From Ilyomonas sp965199905 (GTDB lineage: Bacteria > Bacteroidota > Bacteroidia > Chitinophagales > Chitinophagaceae), in contig OZ241366.1 of assembly GCA_965199905.1 (NCBI GenBank), forward strand, positions 1,240,001 to 1,304,000: DNA of 64,000 bases. Direction: 5' to 3'. Made by a program: the position numbers and the translations under genes. Shown here piece by piece: positions 52,840-62,334 of the stretch. Position 1 is the first letter of the stretch. Each line of letters starts with the position of its first letter. A model generated the notes under the pieces. The model was not told the DNA's origin and ran no database searches. It saw only the letters and a program-made list of their open reading frames with translations.

Positions 52840-53694
52840 ATGAAACGACACTTGTGGATGCTGGTTGCCATTAATATAAGTATGCATGCATTTGCGCAAA
52901 GCGATGTAACGACAGCCGGCTGGAAAGGACAACCGGCAACGATAGATGGCAAGCTTACCGAATGGAACCTTCCGCTCCGGTTTTATGATGCTGAGACAAG
53001 GTTGTTTTTCGATATTGCCAACGATAGCAACAATATCTATCTGTGCTTTGAAAGTAAAGACGAAATGACGCAGACAAAACTGATGCACGCAGGCATGAAA
53101 TTGACGTTAAGCACAAAAGGTAAAGGCAAACATGAAGCCTCTATTTTGTATCCGGTATCGCCAAAATTAGCAACACAAAATGAGGCAGGAAATGGAGAGA
53201 ATAGCGCGGCGCAAAATGATCCGGTGCAAAGCAATAAATACTCATTCAGAGCTCATTTTATTCAAACCCATTCTGTAATGGATGTGGATGGTTTTGCTAC
53301 TGCAAAAGGTGAAGTTCCGCTTCAGAATCTATCCGGCATTACGGCTGCAATAGCCTGGGATACGACTTCTAACCTGGGTTATGAAGTCGTAATTCCGGAG
53401 AAGGAATTTTTTGGTGCCGATTATACAGCGGGTAATATATCGCTTGCCGACATTACACTTTCGGTTGAGATTCGTGCCCTGCCAAGATCTTCTCTTAGCG
53501 ACGATAAACCGAGTCGCAGCCACGGCTCGCATGGCAGTGGTGGTGACGATATGCGGCGCGGACAGTTTACCGGCGGCGGCTACAATGCAGGCACAGGCGG
53601 CACGCTCCGGCAGTGGGGCGAAGAAGAGAAAGTAATGCTAAACACAAAATCATCTTTTAAGCAAAAGTTTGCGTTGAATAATGGAGGAAAATGA
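52840..53694 (+). CDS. Secreted hypothetical protein, CBM9/DOMON-like
   Basis: A 284-residue exported protein: signal peptide MKRHLWMLVAINISMHAFAQ, then a pattern typical of sugar-binding CBM9/DOMON-type domains, namely IDGKLTEWNLPLRFYD followed by alternating strands (LFFDIANDSNNIYLCFESKD). The C terminus from about 225 is a low-complexity SRSHGSHGSGGDDMRRG and Gly-rich tail. It stands alone. The domain call is by pattern only, so the binding role is an inference. Confidence 0.55.
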   Translation: MKRHLWMLVAINISMHAFAQSDVTTAGWKGQPATIDGKLTEWNLPLRFYDAETRLFFDIANDSNNIYLCFESKDEMTQTKLMHAGMKLTLSTKGKGKHEASILYPVSPKLATQNEAGNGENSAAQNDPVQSNKYSFRAHFIQTHSVMDVDGFATAKGEVPLQNLSGITAAIAWDTTSNLGYEVVIPEKEFFGADYTAGNISLADITLSVEIRALPRSSLSDDKPSRSHGSHGSGGDDMRRGQFTGGGYNAGTGGTLRQWGEEEKVMLNTKSSFKQKFALNNGGK

Positions 53695-53777
53695 GGGTGA
53701 TTGAGGGGCTAAAATTCATGTTCGGCGCAGGTAAACAAAACAATTGGATATAATATATTTGAGTAAAATCACGTTGC

Positions 53778-54014
53778 ATGAATGATGATATAAAAACTGT
53801 GCTTCACCAGTTAATTGATAATTGTGATAATGAGCTTCTATTGCAGGAAACAAGAACTCTGCTGCAATCAGAAACTGGCGTAAAAGATTGGTGGGATGAA
53901 TTGACAGAAGACGACAAAGAAACTGTGCTGAAATCGGATGCTGAATACGAAGCCGGTCAATACATTTCGCATGATGAACTAACCAGGCAGTTTCAGGAAT
54001 GGAAAAAGAAATAG
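53778..54014 (+). CDS. Antitoxin-like small protein (ParD/RelB type)
   Basis: A 78-residue acidic protein: an N-terminal helix pair (MNDDIKTVLHQLIDNCDNELLLQETRTLL), then a GVKDWWDELTEDDKETVLKS segment and a basic C terminus EWKKK. The following RelE/ParE-type toxin starts with an ATG at 53999 that overlaps its stop, the arrangement of toxin-antitoxin operons. Because the toxin frame carries a stop codon, the pair may be inactive. Identification is from arrangement rather than sequence match. Confidence 0.6.
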   Translation: MNDDIKTVLHQLIDNCDNELLLQETRTLLQSETGVKDWWDELTEDDKETVLKSDAEYEAGQYISHDELTRQFQEWKKK

Positions 54015-54277
54015 TTTGGACAGAGACTGCGGTACAAGATGTAAAAGGAATTATCACTTACCTGCAAAATCATTGTCCCGAAAAAGTATTGGATACCTTC
54101 CCATATCGCCTGCAATTAAAAATAAAAGTATTGCAACAACAGCCGGATATTGGTTTTAAAAGTGCCTAACATTCCCGCTTCAGGCAAACGCTGATAACTC
54201 CGCATTATAAATTGATCTATTCTGTAAAAAGAAATCACATAGCTATTCTTAAACTGAAGCATACTAAATGGAGGTAA
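53999..54277 (+). pseudogene. RelE/ParE-type toxin with an in-frame stop
   Basis: The frame starts MEKEIVWTETAVQDVKGIITYLQNHC, the typical ParE start, and stops at a TAA at 54167-54169 (codon 57). Directly after the stop the same frame goes on with HSRFRQTLITPHYKLIYSVKRN and HIAILKLKHTKWR to the TAA at 54275-54277, giving the usual ~92-residue length with the C-terminal strands of the fold. AAA or CAA to TAA would explain it. The toxin is probably dead; the antitoxin gene upstream remains intact. Confidence 0.7.
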
Positions 54278-54310
54278 GCTATCAGTGACGCTAAACCTCA
54301 TTCTTTTTTT

Positions 54311-55000
54311 ATGAAAAAACATATTGTTGTCCTCACCGGTGCAGGTATTAGTGCTGAAAGTGGCTTACGTACATTCCGCGACAGCGATGGACTTTGGGAA
54401 GGTTATAATATAGAAGATGTGGCTACCCCGCGCGCCTGGAAGAAAGACCCGCAGATGGTGCTCGACTTTTATAATCTGCGTCGTGCCGATGTACTGAAAG
54501 CTGCACCCAATGCGGCTCACATAGGTTTGGCAGCATTGGAAGAGGACTTTAAAGTGACCATCATTACCCAAAATATTGATGACCTGCATGAGCGGGCGGA
54601 AAGTACAAATGTGGTGCATCTGCATGGCGAGATATTCAAGATGCGAAGTGAGAAAAATGAAGGGTTGGTTTACGATATAAACCAGGATATTTTATTAGGT
54701 CACCTTGCGGAAGACAAAGCGCAGTTACGACCTTATATTGTATGGTTTGAGGAACCTGTGCCTATGATAGAAAAGGCGGCGCAAATAGCAGGAGAGGCAG
54801 ATATTTTTGTTGTTATCGGTACATCGTTAGCAGTGTATCCTGCCGCCGGTTTGGTAAATTATGCGCCACGCTTTGCACCAAAATTTATTATTGACAAAAG
54901 CATTCCCGAAGTATCCTATATACCCAACCTGACCAAAATAGAAAAGCCGGCTACAGAAGGTGTGAAGGAACTCACGAACCGGTTGAAAGAGATAGTATAA
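54311..55000 (+). CDS. cobB: NAD-dependent protein deacylase (sirtuin), zinc site lost
   Basis: A 229-residue sirtuin that would deacylate lysines using NAD. NAD-binding motifs are intact: GAGISAESG (10-18), TQNIDDLHERA (86-96) with the catalytic His in HLHGE (about His105) and GTSLAVYPAA near 180. Where the structural zinc cysteines should lie (after HLHGEIFKMRS), there is none: the whole protein has no cysteine. Several Bacteroidota sirtuins seem to share this, so activity is still likely but unproven. It follows the ParE-like remnant by about 30 bases and probably has its own promoter. Confidence 0.86.
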   Translation: MKKHIVVLTGAGISAESGLRTFRDSDGLWEGYNIEDVATPRAWKKDPQMVLDFYNLRRADVLKAAPNAAHIGLAALEEDFKVTIITQNIDDLHERAESTNVVHLHGEIFKMRSEKNEGLVYDINQDILLGHLAEDKAQLRPYIVWFEEPVPMIEKAAQIAGEADIFVVIGTSLAVYPAAGLVNYAPRFAPKFIIDKSIPEVSYIPNLTKIEKPATEGVKELTNRLKEIV

Positions 55001-55039
55001 TTAGTCAGAATTGTTTACAAGCTTACTTTTCAAAATACT

Positions 55040-56539
55040 CTATAATTCAGAGAATGCGATGTCATGTTTTTTTAGTTCAGCAAGAACAGGATTATAAATT
55101 CCCGGCGTAATGGGAATCTGTAAACCACGCTCCTGCAGGCTGCCTTCCAATAATAGCCTGGTTGCTATGCCAAGCGGCAATCCGACCGTTTTTGCCATGG
55201 CGGTATGTGTGCTGTTTTCGCCTTTTACAATGAGGTAACTGCTTTCTTTTTTTGGCTCGTTATGCAGTACATATTCTATTTCGTGCAGCATCACAATCAT
55301 GTCTTTATCATAAAGCTGAAGGGCAAGTTTTTTTTCCAGAATGAACTGTAAAATATCTGCCACACTGCTAACTCCTTTGTTGATGTATATATCCTCATCA
55401 TCAATCCCTAAAAATGCGATTTGTTCCAATGCCAAGGTCGCTTTCCAGTAAAGCATTTCAACCATTTCAGTTACTTTGTCAATATTATTTTCAAGGTTGA
55501 TGCTGACTAAGCCGCCTTCTTTATCGATCATCATAATTTCTTCACCTGCAGGTTTGCCCTCTCCAATTGCGCGTTGCTTTTCGTGTTTTAATAAATATAA
55601 TTGCTTAGCAAGGCGTTCAGCCATGTCTGCCTCGCGGTCGGGTGTTTCCCTTCTCCACTTTTCAAAATCCACTTTCTCAAAATGCTCCCGCAAAAAACCA
55701 GCAACAGAAAGCCTGTCAGTATTATAAAAAAGACCTTCCTCTGTAAGCCCCAGATCAATAATATTTTGCCAGCCCAGCATAAACTCAAATTTCCGCAAAG
55801 TAGTTCGAACGAACGTATGCGCATCCTGCAAACCATATAGCGAAATGTAGGGAATCGAGTCGCGGTTCGCATACCAGCTCAATGGTGGCAGACCGGGTAA
55901 TGTTATTGTATGATATTGTTTAAAAACATCAGCGTATTCTTTTTGAATGATCTGCCCGTTCTCTTTAAAGATGGCACCGGCTTTACCAGCCATGACCACA
56001 TTACGTGGGTTCCAGCTTATTTTGTAATGCCAGGGATTGTCATCGCTTTCCGGCGCTACCAAACCACCGCAGTGCGATTTGAAAGAAGTAATAACGCCAC
56101 CTTTATTTTGAATACTATGAATCATTTGCATGGCGCTCATGTGGTCAATACCAGGATCAAGCCCCATCTCGCAGAGAAACAATAAACCCTTACTTTTTAT
56201 ATCCGCTTCAAGCGTCCGGATGTTATCGTCTATATAAGATGCGGTAAGAAGATGTTTGCTAAAAGCAACACAATCCTTCGCCACCAGAAAATGCAGCGAA
56301 GGAGGCAACAGGGAAATAACAACATCAGCTTTTTTTACCAGCGATGCACGTTCTTGATCGTTATAAACATCGACCTGAACAGGTTTTGCCAACTCATGTT
56401 CACCTGTTTTTTGAAAAGCAGTATCATAGCTGGCATCGGCTACAAACACTTGCCAGCCATATGTTTCAGAGTTCTCTTTTAAATATTCTATTAGCACCGT
56501 AGATGATTTGCCTGCACCAAAAAGAACAATACATTTCAT
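55040..56539 (-). CDS. Saccharopine dehydrogenase-family oxidoreductase
   Basis: A 499-residue Rossmann-fold protein. The N terminus MKCIVLFGAGKSSTVLIEYL carries the dinucleotide GxGxxS loop (about 8-13), and the middle part contains the LCEMGLDPGIDHMSAMQMI segment typical of saccharopine dehydrogenase and related enzymes of lysine or spermidine metabolism. The C-terminal 200 residues form the family's second domain. Whether it acts in lysine degradation here cannot be decided. It stands alone, in the opposite direction to the sirtuin, and its own promoter was not located. Confidence 0.82.
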   Translation of the reverse strand: MKCIVLFGAGKSSTVLIEYLKENSETYGWQVFVADASYDTAFQKTGEHELAKPVQVDVYNDQERASLVKKADVVISLLPPSLHFLVAKDCVAFSKHLLTASYIDDNIRTLEADIKSKGLLFLCEMGLDPGIDHMSAMQMIHSIQNKGGVITSFKSHCGGLVAPESDDNPWHYKISWNPRNVVMAGKAGAIFKENGQIIQKEYADVFKQYHTITLPGLPPLSWYANRDSIPYISLYGLQDAHTFVRTTLRKFEFMLGWQNIIDLGLTEEGLFYNTDRLSVAGFLREHFEKVDFEKWRRETPDREADMAERLAKQLYLLKHEKQRAIGEGKPAGEEIMMIDKEGGLVSINLENNIDKVTEMVEMLYWKATLALEQIAFLGIDDEDIYINKGVSSVADILQFILEKKLALQLYDKDMIVMLHEIEYVLHNEPKKESSYLIVKGENSTHTAMAKTVGLPLGIATRLLLEGSLQERGLQIPITPGIYNPVLAELKKHDIAFSEL

Positions 56540-56566
56540 ACTGCAAAATAATTGTTGTGACTTAAC

Positions 56567-56600
56567 AAAAAGCTCCGGATTTTATTTCCGGAGCTTTTTG
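56567..56600 (-). terminator. Terminator after the GYF_2 protein gene
   Basis: AGCTCCGGA pairs with TCCGGAGCT across a 7-base loop, with A and T runs on both sides. It sits between the start of the saccharopine-dehydrogenase gene (56539) and the stop of the GYF_2 gene (56633). Confidence 0.8.
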
Positions 56601-56632
56601 TTATACGCTTATTTAAGGTAAAAGGAATCAAT

Positions 56633-58069
56633 TTAATCAGCCACCATATATAGCGTTTTCTGGTCTGCCTGCACCATAGAAACTTTGTATTTAATAGAAC
56701 TTGATTTATCGCTATCAGGTACGCGCACTTCAACATTGTTTCCACCGTTAATGTCCTTTACATACATGGTTTCGCCTTTCTGATACTTGCCTTTGCTATC
56801 GAAGTATTGAATATCCACAACGGCAAGATCAATTGGAAAATCGCTCACATTGCTAACCATCAGTTTTATGTTTTGCACACCTGCTGCTGAACCACCCAAC
56901 TTTTTTACCGATACATAATCACTGATCTGCTTGTTTGCAGGCTTTGCAACGGGTGCAGGAGGAGTTGCTATTGGTGACGTTGATGCTGTATTATTTTTTA
57001 CAGTAGCGCCTGCTGTTGGCTGGGTGTTACTGCCAGTTGGCGTTGCTGTTGCTTTATTATCTGCAACGGTTGGCTTGTTCACTGTTTTGTTAGCTTGCTC
57101 TGTATTTTTTTTCTGCGGAACAGAAGCTGCCGTTTTGCCGGCGCTTTCTTTTACAACAGATGTATTAGTGCTGTTTGTAGCGGTAACATTTGCAGGATTC
57201 GTTTTGCTGCCTTCAGCCTTAATTGTCGTATTGCCTGGAGTTTTATTGCTACGCTCTGCTGTTGCATTTCCGTCAGAAGAAAGATTGTTATCAGAGGCTG
57301 CTTGTTGCACACCATTCGTACCATTACCGGCAATATCAGCACGCTCTGCAGCAGGCTGACCATTGGTTACCGATGTATCATTTTTTTTCTTTAAAGTATA
57401 GCCAATATAGCCGCCGGCAACCAATACAATCAGGGCAACAACCGCCATGATGTTTTGCTTTACTGAAGCAGCAGATATGGAAGAAGATGACGTTTCTCTT
57501 TTATTTCCCAATACCTTTTCAGCATAACGTTTTTTGAGGTTGTCAAGCGATTCTGAATACTTGGTTTTAATTTCAACCGGCTCTTCCTGCTTTACTTCTT
57601 TCTGCGGCTGTTGCTGCGGCTGCCATTGAGGATATACATTTTGCCAATCAGGCGCTTCTGTACTCTTAGTTTCATCCGGCGAAGTATTAATGTGGTGTAT
57701 CGGCGCTGTTTCTTTTACTGATTGTGTTGTTTCTTTAATTACACCGTTGGTACCTACTTCCATGTTACCAGCCTCAACCATAATGAGCTGACCGTTGGAA
57801 ATGCGGTAACGCGGTTTTGTTTTTTTTACGGCAACGGCAGCCTGTACGGCTGTTTGCGCCTCGTCTTTCCGTTTACTCAAACGCTCGAACGGCTGTTCTT
57901 CCACAACCGGGGCAAAGTCTTTCAACTCAGTTATTTCTGATGCATATTGCCAGGCAGCGCCACGGCCTTCCGTCCATAAAAGATCGAAGGGTTTTAAACC
58001 CATTTCCTTTAATTGCAAAGCTGTGAACGGTCCATTTTCCTTGTTGTTCCTGAGTAAGCGGTAAAGCAT
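56633..58069 (-). CDS. GYF_2 (DUF4339)-type single-pass membrane protein
   Basis: About 478 residues from the Met of MLYRLLRNNKENGPFTALQ (an earlier Met at 58105 is open). The N terminus is a GYF_2-like domain (GPFTALQLKEMGLKPFDLLWTEGRGAAWQYASEI). One membrane helix (about 205-225, VVALIVLVAGGYIGYTL) separates it from a long Thr/Asn/Ala/Gly low-complexity region (about 225-370). The C-terminal 100 residues (ISDYVSVKKLGGSAAGVQNIKLMVSNVSDFPIDLAVV) look like a small beta-sandwich. It is likely an envelope protein with a binding role. Function unknown. Confidence 0.6.
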   Translation of the reverse strand: MLYRLLRNNKENGPFTALQLKEMGLKPFDLLWTEGRGAAWQYASEITELKDFAPVVEEQPFERLSKRKDEAQTAVQAAVAVKKTKPRYRISNGQLIMVEAGNMEVGTNGVIKETTQSVKETAPIHHINTSPDETKSTEAPDWQNVYPQWQPQQQPQKEVKQEEPVEIKTKYSESLDNLKKRYAEKVLGNKRETSSSSISAASVKQNIMAVVALIVLVAGGYIGYTLKKKNDTSVTNGQPAAERADIAGNGTNGVQQAASDNNLSSDGNATAERSNKTPGNTTIKAEGSKTNPANVTATNSTNTSVVKESAGKTAASVPQKKNTEQANKTVNKPTVADNKATATPTGSNTQPTAGATVKNNTASTSPIATPPAPVAKPANKQISDYVSVKKLGGSAAGVQNIKLMVSNVSDFPIDLAVVDIQYFDSKGKYQKGETMYVKDINGGNNVEVRVPDSDKSSSIKYKVSMVQADQKTLYMVAD

Positions 58070-58375
58070 ATAAGTAGTTTTATAGTCAGCAGTAAAATCG
58101 TCCACAACTTGACGTATTTTTTGAGCAATTATTTAGCAAAATGCCATCGTTGAAAACTATTTTACTGTATAATTTTTTTCACCAGTCATAAGATGAATAA
58201 TTTTTTTACGTGGCGTCTTATTATCGTAAAATCAAGTAACGTTTGTTTGATGCTTAGATTTATGTAGGGATAAAAAAAATTTTATTAAAGATTTGTGAAG
58301 AGATTTAAATTTAATTCTATCGACTGCAAATATTCGATAAAAAGATGCCTGCAAGTAAATATTTCCAGTTGGCAT

Positions 58376-60013
58376 TTACAAAGAAACACCCCGAAACCAG
58401 GGAATAAAATCATCCTGGTTTAGCTGCACCGCCTTTGGGATTACTTCACCGCTTGCTGCCTTGATACAGTATTCCAGAATTTCTTCGCCCGCTTGCTGCA
58501 CGGTCTGTGTGCCATCAATAATGCCACCTGTATTAATGTCTATAATGTCATGCATTCGCTTTGCCAGAGAGGTATTGGTTGCTACTTTAATAACCGGGCA
58601 AACAGGATTACCTGTAGGCGTACCTAACCCTGTAGTAAAAAGTATAAGCGTAGCGCCCGCTGCGGCTTTACCTGTGGTGGCTTCCACATCATTTCCGGGG
58701 GTACAAACAAGGCTCAATCCGGCCTCTGTTGCCGGTTCTGTATAATTAAGAACATCAGTTACCGGAGCAGTGCCGCCTTTTTTTGCAGCGCCTGCACTTT
58801 TGATGGCATCTGTTATCAAACCATCCTTAATATTGCCCGGCGATGGATTCATATAAAAACCGGAACCTGCCGCATGTGCTTTTGCATCATATTCTTTCAT
58901 CAGGCGGATGAATTTATCAGCCTTTTCTTCGTCAATGCAACGGTCTACAAGGTTCTGTTCAACACCACATAACTCTGGAAATTCAGCCAATAATATTTTG
59001 CCACCTAATTCCACCAACATATCCGCACAATAACCTACTGCCGGGTTGGCAGAAATACCGCTGAAACCATCGCTGCCACCGCATTTCACACCAATAGTCA
59101 GCTTATGTAACGGAGCGGGTTTACGTATCTGCTTATTGAGTTCTGTTAGCCCAAGAAATGTTTGATAAATAGCTTGTTGTATCAGCTGTTCTTCATTGTT
59201 TATCTGTTGTTGCTCGAAGGTCAGCAAGGGCTTATTGAATGAAGGATTGCGCTTATAAATATCTTCTTTTAATTGTTGAATCTGCAGGTGCTGACAACCC
59301 AAACTCAATACCGTAATTCCTCCAACATTCGGATGGTCGGCATACGCTGATAAAAGCTTTGAGAGCATATCAGATTCCTGCCTGGTGGTGCCGCAACCAC
59401 CCTGGTGATTGAGGAATTTTATGCCATCAATATTCTTAAAAATACGTTCGTTATTTTTTGGCGGTGACTGACCGATACCAGGCATTGTAACATTACCTTC
59501 CTGGTACGATTGAAGCAACTGTTTGGTGAAGCTTTTATATTTGGAAGTTACCGAGTAACCAAGCTCGTTATGTAACGCTTCGCGAATGACATCAAGGTTG
59601 CGGTTTTCGCAAAAAACAGCGGGAATAAACAACCAATAATTGGCAGTGCCAACTCTCCCATCGCTACGATGATAGCCATTAAAATTTCGGTTCTCAAACT
59701 GTGATACATCCGGTGGTGTCCACTGGTAATGCTTGTTGCGGAATGAATAATCGCTGGCTGCATGCTTTGTATTCTCAACCGTCATTCTCGCACCCCGGGT
59801 AACACCGTATTGAACCTTCCCCACGAGCACACCATACATCATAACTTCATCGCCGGCATGCATGTCATGCATAAAATATTTATGCTTGGCAGGAATATCT
59901 TCCGGCAAAAAATACTCTTCATTTTCAAACACAATGACCTCGCCCTTCTTTAGGTTGTCAAGCGCTACCAGTACATTGTCGCTCGGATGAATATGAAGAA
60001 TGCGCTGTTTCAT
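58376..60013 (-). CDS. uxaA: Altronate dehydratase
   Basis: It dehydrates D-altronate to 2-keto-3-deoxygluconate in galacturonate breakdown. The 545-residue protein has an N-terminal SAF-like domain (about 1-95, ...HPSDNVLVALDNLKKGEVI) and the large C-terminal UxaA domain with the iron-binding segments GGCGTTRQE (about 210-218), SLGCQHLQIQQL and VKCGGSDGFSG (about 330). Length fits the full enzyme. No other hexuronate genes are close. A TPR-protein gene lies 38 bases upstream on the same strand and could share a transcript. Confidence 0.9.
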   Translation of the reverse strand: MKQRILHIHPSDNVLVALDNLKKGEVIVFENEEYFLPEDIPAKHKYFMHDMHAGDEVMMYGVLVGKVQYGVTRGARMTVENTKHAASDYSFRNKHYQWTPPDVSQFENRNFNGYHRSDGRVGTANYWLFIPAVFCENRNLDVIREALHNELGYSVTSKYKSFTKQLLQSYQEGNVTMPGIGQSPPKNNERIFKNIDGIKFLNHQGGCGTTRQESDMLSKLLSAYADHPNVGGITVLSLGCQHLQIQQLKEDIYKRNPSFNKPLLTFEQQQINNEEQLIQQAIYQTFLGLTELNKQIRKPAPLHKLTIGVKCGGSDGFSGISANPAVGYCADMLVELGGKILLAEFPELCGVEQNLVDRCIDEEKADKFIRLMKEYDAKAHAAGSGFYMNPSPGNIKDGLITDAIKSAGAAKKGGTAPVTDVLNYTEPATEAGLSLVCTPGNDVEATTGKAAAGATLILFTTGLGTPTGNPVCPVIKVATNTSLAKRMHDIIDINTGGIIDGTQTVQQAGEEILEYCIKAASGEVIPKAVQLNQDDFIPWFRGVSL

Positions 60014-60051
60014 ATTGTAAGAAGGTAACTATGCAATTGGAAATCGAACGG

Positions 60052-61062
60052 CTAATGCGCGAAGTATTGCCCGGCTGGAATTTTATATACAACACTACGC
60101 AGGTATGTCATCCAATCCTTTACTTCAGTTGAATGATTGTTGATCCATATTTGATAAGCACTCGTGCTGGAAGAAGCTCCAAACAACCATTGATTGTAAG
60201 CATCAAACATACCTTGCTGTAATAACAATTGCTGATGCTCGAAAAGACGGTAATTATACGTCGGCGTTCCGCCTTTATACCAATCTAAAATAAACCGGGT
60301 GCGAATGGCGGTCAGTTGTTCAGGAGTTAAATCTTCTGTATACATGCCGCTATAACCACTATAAATAGTACCAATTTCTTTTTCAAAAGTATTTGCGCTG
60401 GCAGAAAGTGTGTTGAGTATATCTACAGAAAAAAGCTTACGATAGTTGCTAAGCAAGATGTCTTTTATCTCAACACTGCGCTTTGTCAGGCTTTCAATAT
60501 TGACAAACGTTTCGCTGTACAACACAGCCCACAAAGGTTTGTTCTTTTGCGAATAATATCGCGCAGCGTAATAATAGTTACTGCTGTTGTTTGGGTCAAC
60601 CTGGATTCCTTTCTCCCACATTTTGATAGCTTCATCCGGCTTGCTTTGTTGTGACAACAAATCGCCATACTCACTATATAAAACACCACTGTTTGTATAT
60701 TGCTTCAATCCTTTCTTATACAGCTTTTCACAACTTACATAATCTGCGGTGGCTTTATAAGCCAAGCCCAATGTCTGATAACTCTGTACATCTGCATCCG
60801 GACGATTGGTAATGGTTTTGCCAATCTCTATAGCTTTCGCAAAGTTTCTCTGTAAGTAATATACATACGCTTCGTCTTTCAAAATGTCAGCATTGCCGGC
60901 ATCCATTTCAGAAGCATGATTCAATACAAGCAACGCGTTATCATAATCGCCTTGTATGATAAATTTTTGCGCACGCATGCGCAGTGTGTCTGTGTTTGCC
61001 TGTGCAATGGCAAACGTTGAAGAAGTAACAAGCAAAAGAATAAAAGCAAAATGCTTCATCAT
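60052..61062 (-). CDS. Exported TPR protein
   Basis: A 336-residue protein with a signal peptide (MMKHFAFILLLVTSSTFAIAQ) and several TPR-like helix pairs: AQKFIIQGDYDNALLVLNHASEMDAGN, FAKAIEIGKTITNRPDADVQSYQTLGLAYKAT and LLSQQSKPDEAIKMWEKGIQVDPNNS give at least four repeats in residues 30-190. The C-terminal half is unassigned and ends in a basic segment. The start overlaps the stop of the DUF1015 gene by four bases (ATGA), so they are coupled. Likely periplasmic; partners unknown. Confidence 0.78.
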   Translation of the reverse strand: MMKHFAFILLLVTSSTFAIAQANTDTLRMRAQKFIIQGDYDNALLVLNHASEMDAGNADILKDEAYVYYLQRNFAKAIEIGKTITNRPDADVQSYQTLGLAYKATADYVSCEKLYKKGLKQYTNSGVLYSEYGDLLSQQSKPDEAIKMWEKGIQVDPNNSSNYYYAARYYSQKNKPLWAVLYSETFVNIESLTKRSVEIKDILLSNYRKLFSVDILNTLSASANTFEKEIGTIYSGYSGMYTEDLTPEQLTAIRTRFILDWYKGGTPTYNYRLFEHQQLLLQQGMFDAYNQWLFGASSSTSAYQIWINNHSTEVKDWMTYLRSVVYKIPAGQYFAH

Positions 61063-62291
61063 GATTCATAAATAAGATGAGTCAATAAACCGTCTCTCAA
61101 TTTGGGCTCAAACCAGGTGCTTTTCGGCGGCATTACATTACCACTATCCGCCACGGAAAACAACTGTTCAATACTAACAGGAAATAAGCTAAACGCAACT
61201 TTCATTTCACCACTATCTACTCTCCTTTGCAATTCATCCAAACCTCGGATGCCACCCACAAAATCGATCCGGTTATCGGTGCGCGCATCTTTAATGCCAA
61301 GCCATTTATCGAGAAGATTATTTTGCAAAATGCTTACATCTAACACACTGATTTCATCAGTGGCAAAACTGCTTTCCTTTGCAGTCAGCAAATACCAGCA
61401 ACCATCGAGATACATTCCAAATTGATGCAAGGCATCTGGCTTTACAGCGCTCTCTTTTTTCTCTATCGAAAAATCAGCTTCTATATTCTTCAATAGTTCT
61501 TCAGGTGCATAACCATTCAGGTCTTTTACCAAACGGTTATAATCCATTATCTCCAATTGCGAAGCAGGAAATAACGTGGTTAAAAAGTAATCAGCTTCAG
61601 ACGTTGCTTTGCTGCCTGATGCGGCTTTCACTTTAGCAGCCGAAGCCGCACGGTGATGCCCGTCAGCTATGTAAGTTTCGGGCACTTTTTCAGCAAACAA
61701 CGTTGTGATGGTTTCTGCAATAGCACTGTCATTTACAAGCCAGATGGCATGCTCAATACCATCTTCTGCTGCGAATCGGTACACCGGGTTTCTCTCCGTG
61801 TATTTTTTAATCACATCATTAATCTGATTAACATCGCGGTAAGCGATAAAGACATTGCCTGTTTGCGCTCCTGTTGTTTTTATATGATTAATGCGGTCCT
61901 GCTCTTTTTGCGGACGCGTATACTCATGTTTTTTGATGATATTATTTTCATAATCGCTCACAGAACTTACGCACACCAAACCCGTTTGGCTTCTGCCATT
62001 CATAGTAAGCTGATACAGGTAATAACAATCTTTGCTTTCACGGAATAATACATCGCGCTTGATAAAAGCGGTCAAATTTTCCTTCGCTTTATCATATACT
62101 GTTTGCGAGTACGAATCAGTATTTTCCGGCAGGTCAATTTCGCTTTTAGTAATATGCAAAAACGAGCACGGATTTCCTTCTGCTTCTCTTTTTGCTTCTA
62201 CGCTGTTTAGCACATCGTACGGCGGACTTGCTACCTGTTTTGCCAACTGTGCCTGTGGTCGTAATGCTTTAAAAGGTTTGATATCAGCCAT
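61059..62291 (-). CDS. DUF1015-family protein, linked to serine metabolism
   Basis: A 410-residue protein of the DUF1015 family, recognised from the N-terminal KPFKALRPQAQLAKQVASPPYDVLN and the central signature YIADGHHRAASA (about 210-221). The gene stands between serC (43 bases away, upstream) and a TPR-protein gene that overlaps it. DUF1015 genes often occur next to serine biosynthesis genes in bacteria; the ADGHHR motif recalls that of ParB/sulfiredoxin-like kinases, which is only a resemblance. Its catalytic role is unknown. Confidence 0.82.
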   Translation of the reverse strand: MADIKPFKALRPQAQLAKQVASPPYDVLNSVEAKREAEGNPCSFLHITKSEIDLPENTDSYSQTVYDKAKENLTAFIKRDVLFRESKDCYYLYQLTMNGRSQTGLVCVSSVSDYENNIIKKHEYTRPQKEQDRINHIKTTGAQTGNVFIAYRDVNQINDVIKKYTERNPVYRFAAEDGIEHAIWLVNDSAIAETITTLFAEKVPETYIADGHHRAASAAKVKAASGSKATSEADYFLTTLFPASQLEIMDYNRLVKDLNGYAPEELLKNIEADFSIEKKESAVKPDALHQFGMYLDGCWYLLTAKESSFATDEISVLDVSILQNNLLDKWLGIKDARTDNRIDFVGGIRGLDELQRRVDSGEMKVAFSLFPVSIEQLFSVADSGNVMPPKSTWFEPKLRDGLLTHLIYES

Positions 62292-62334
62292 TTATTTTAT
62301 TGCTTCTAAATGAATCTTTTTTATTAAATATTTG

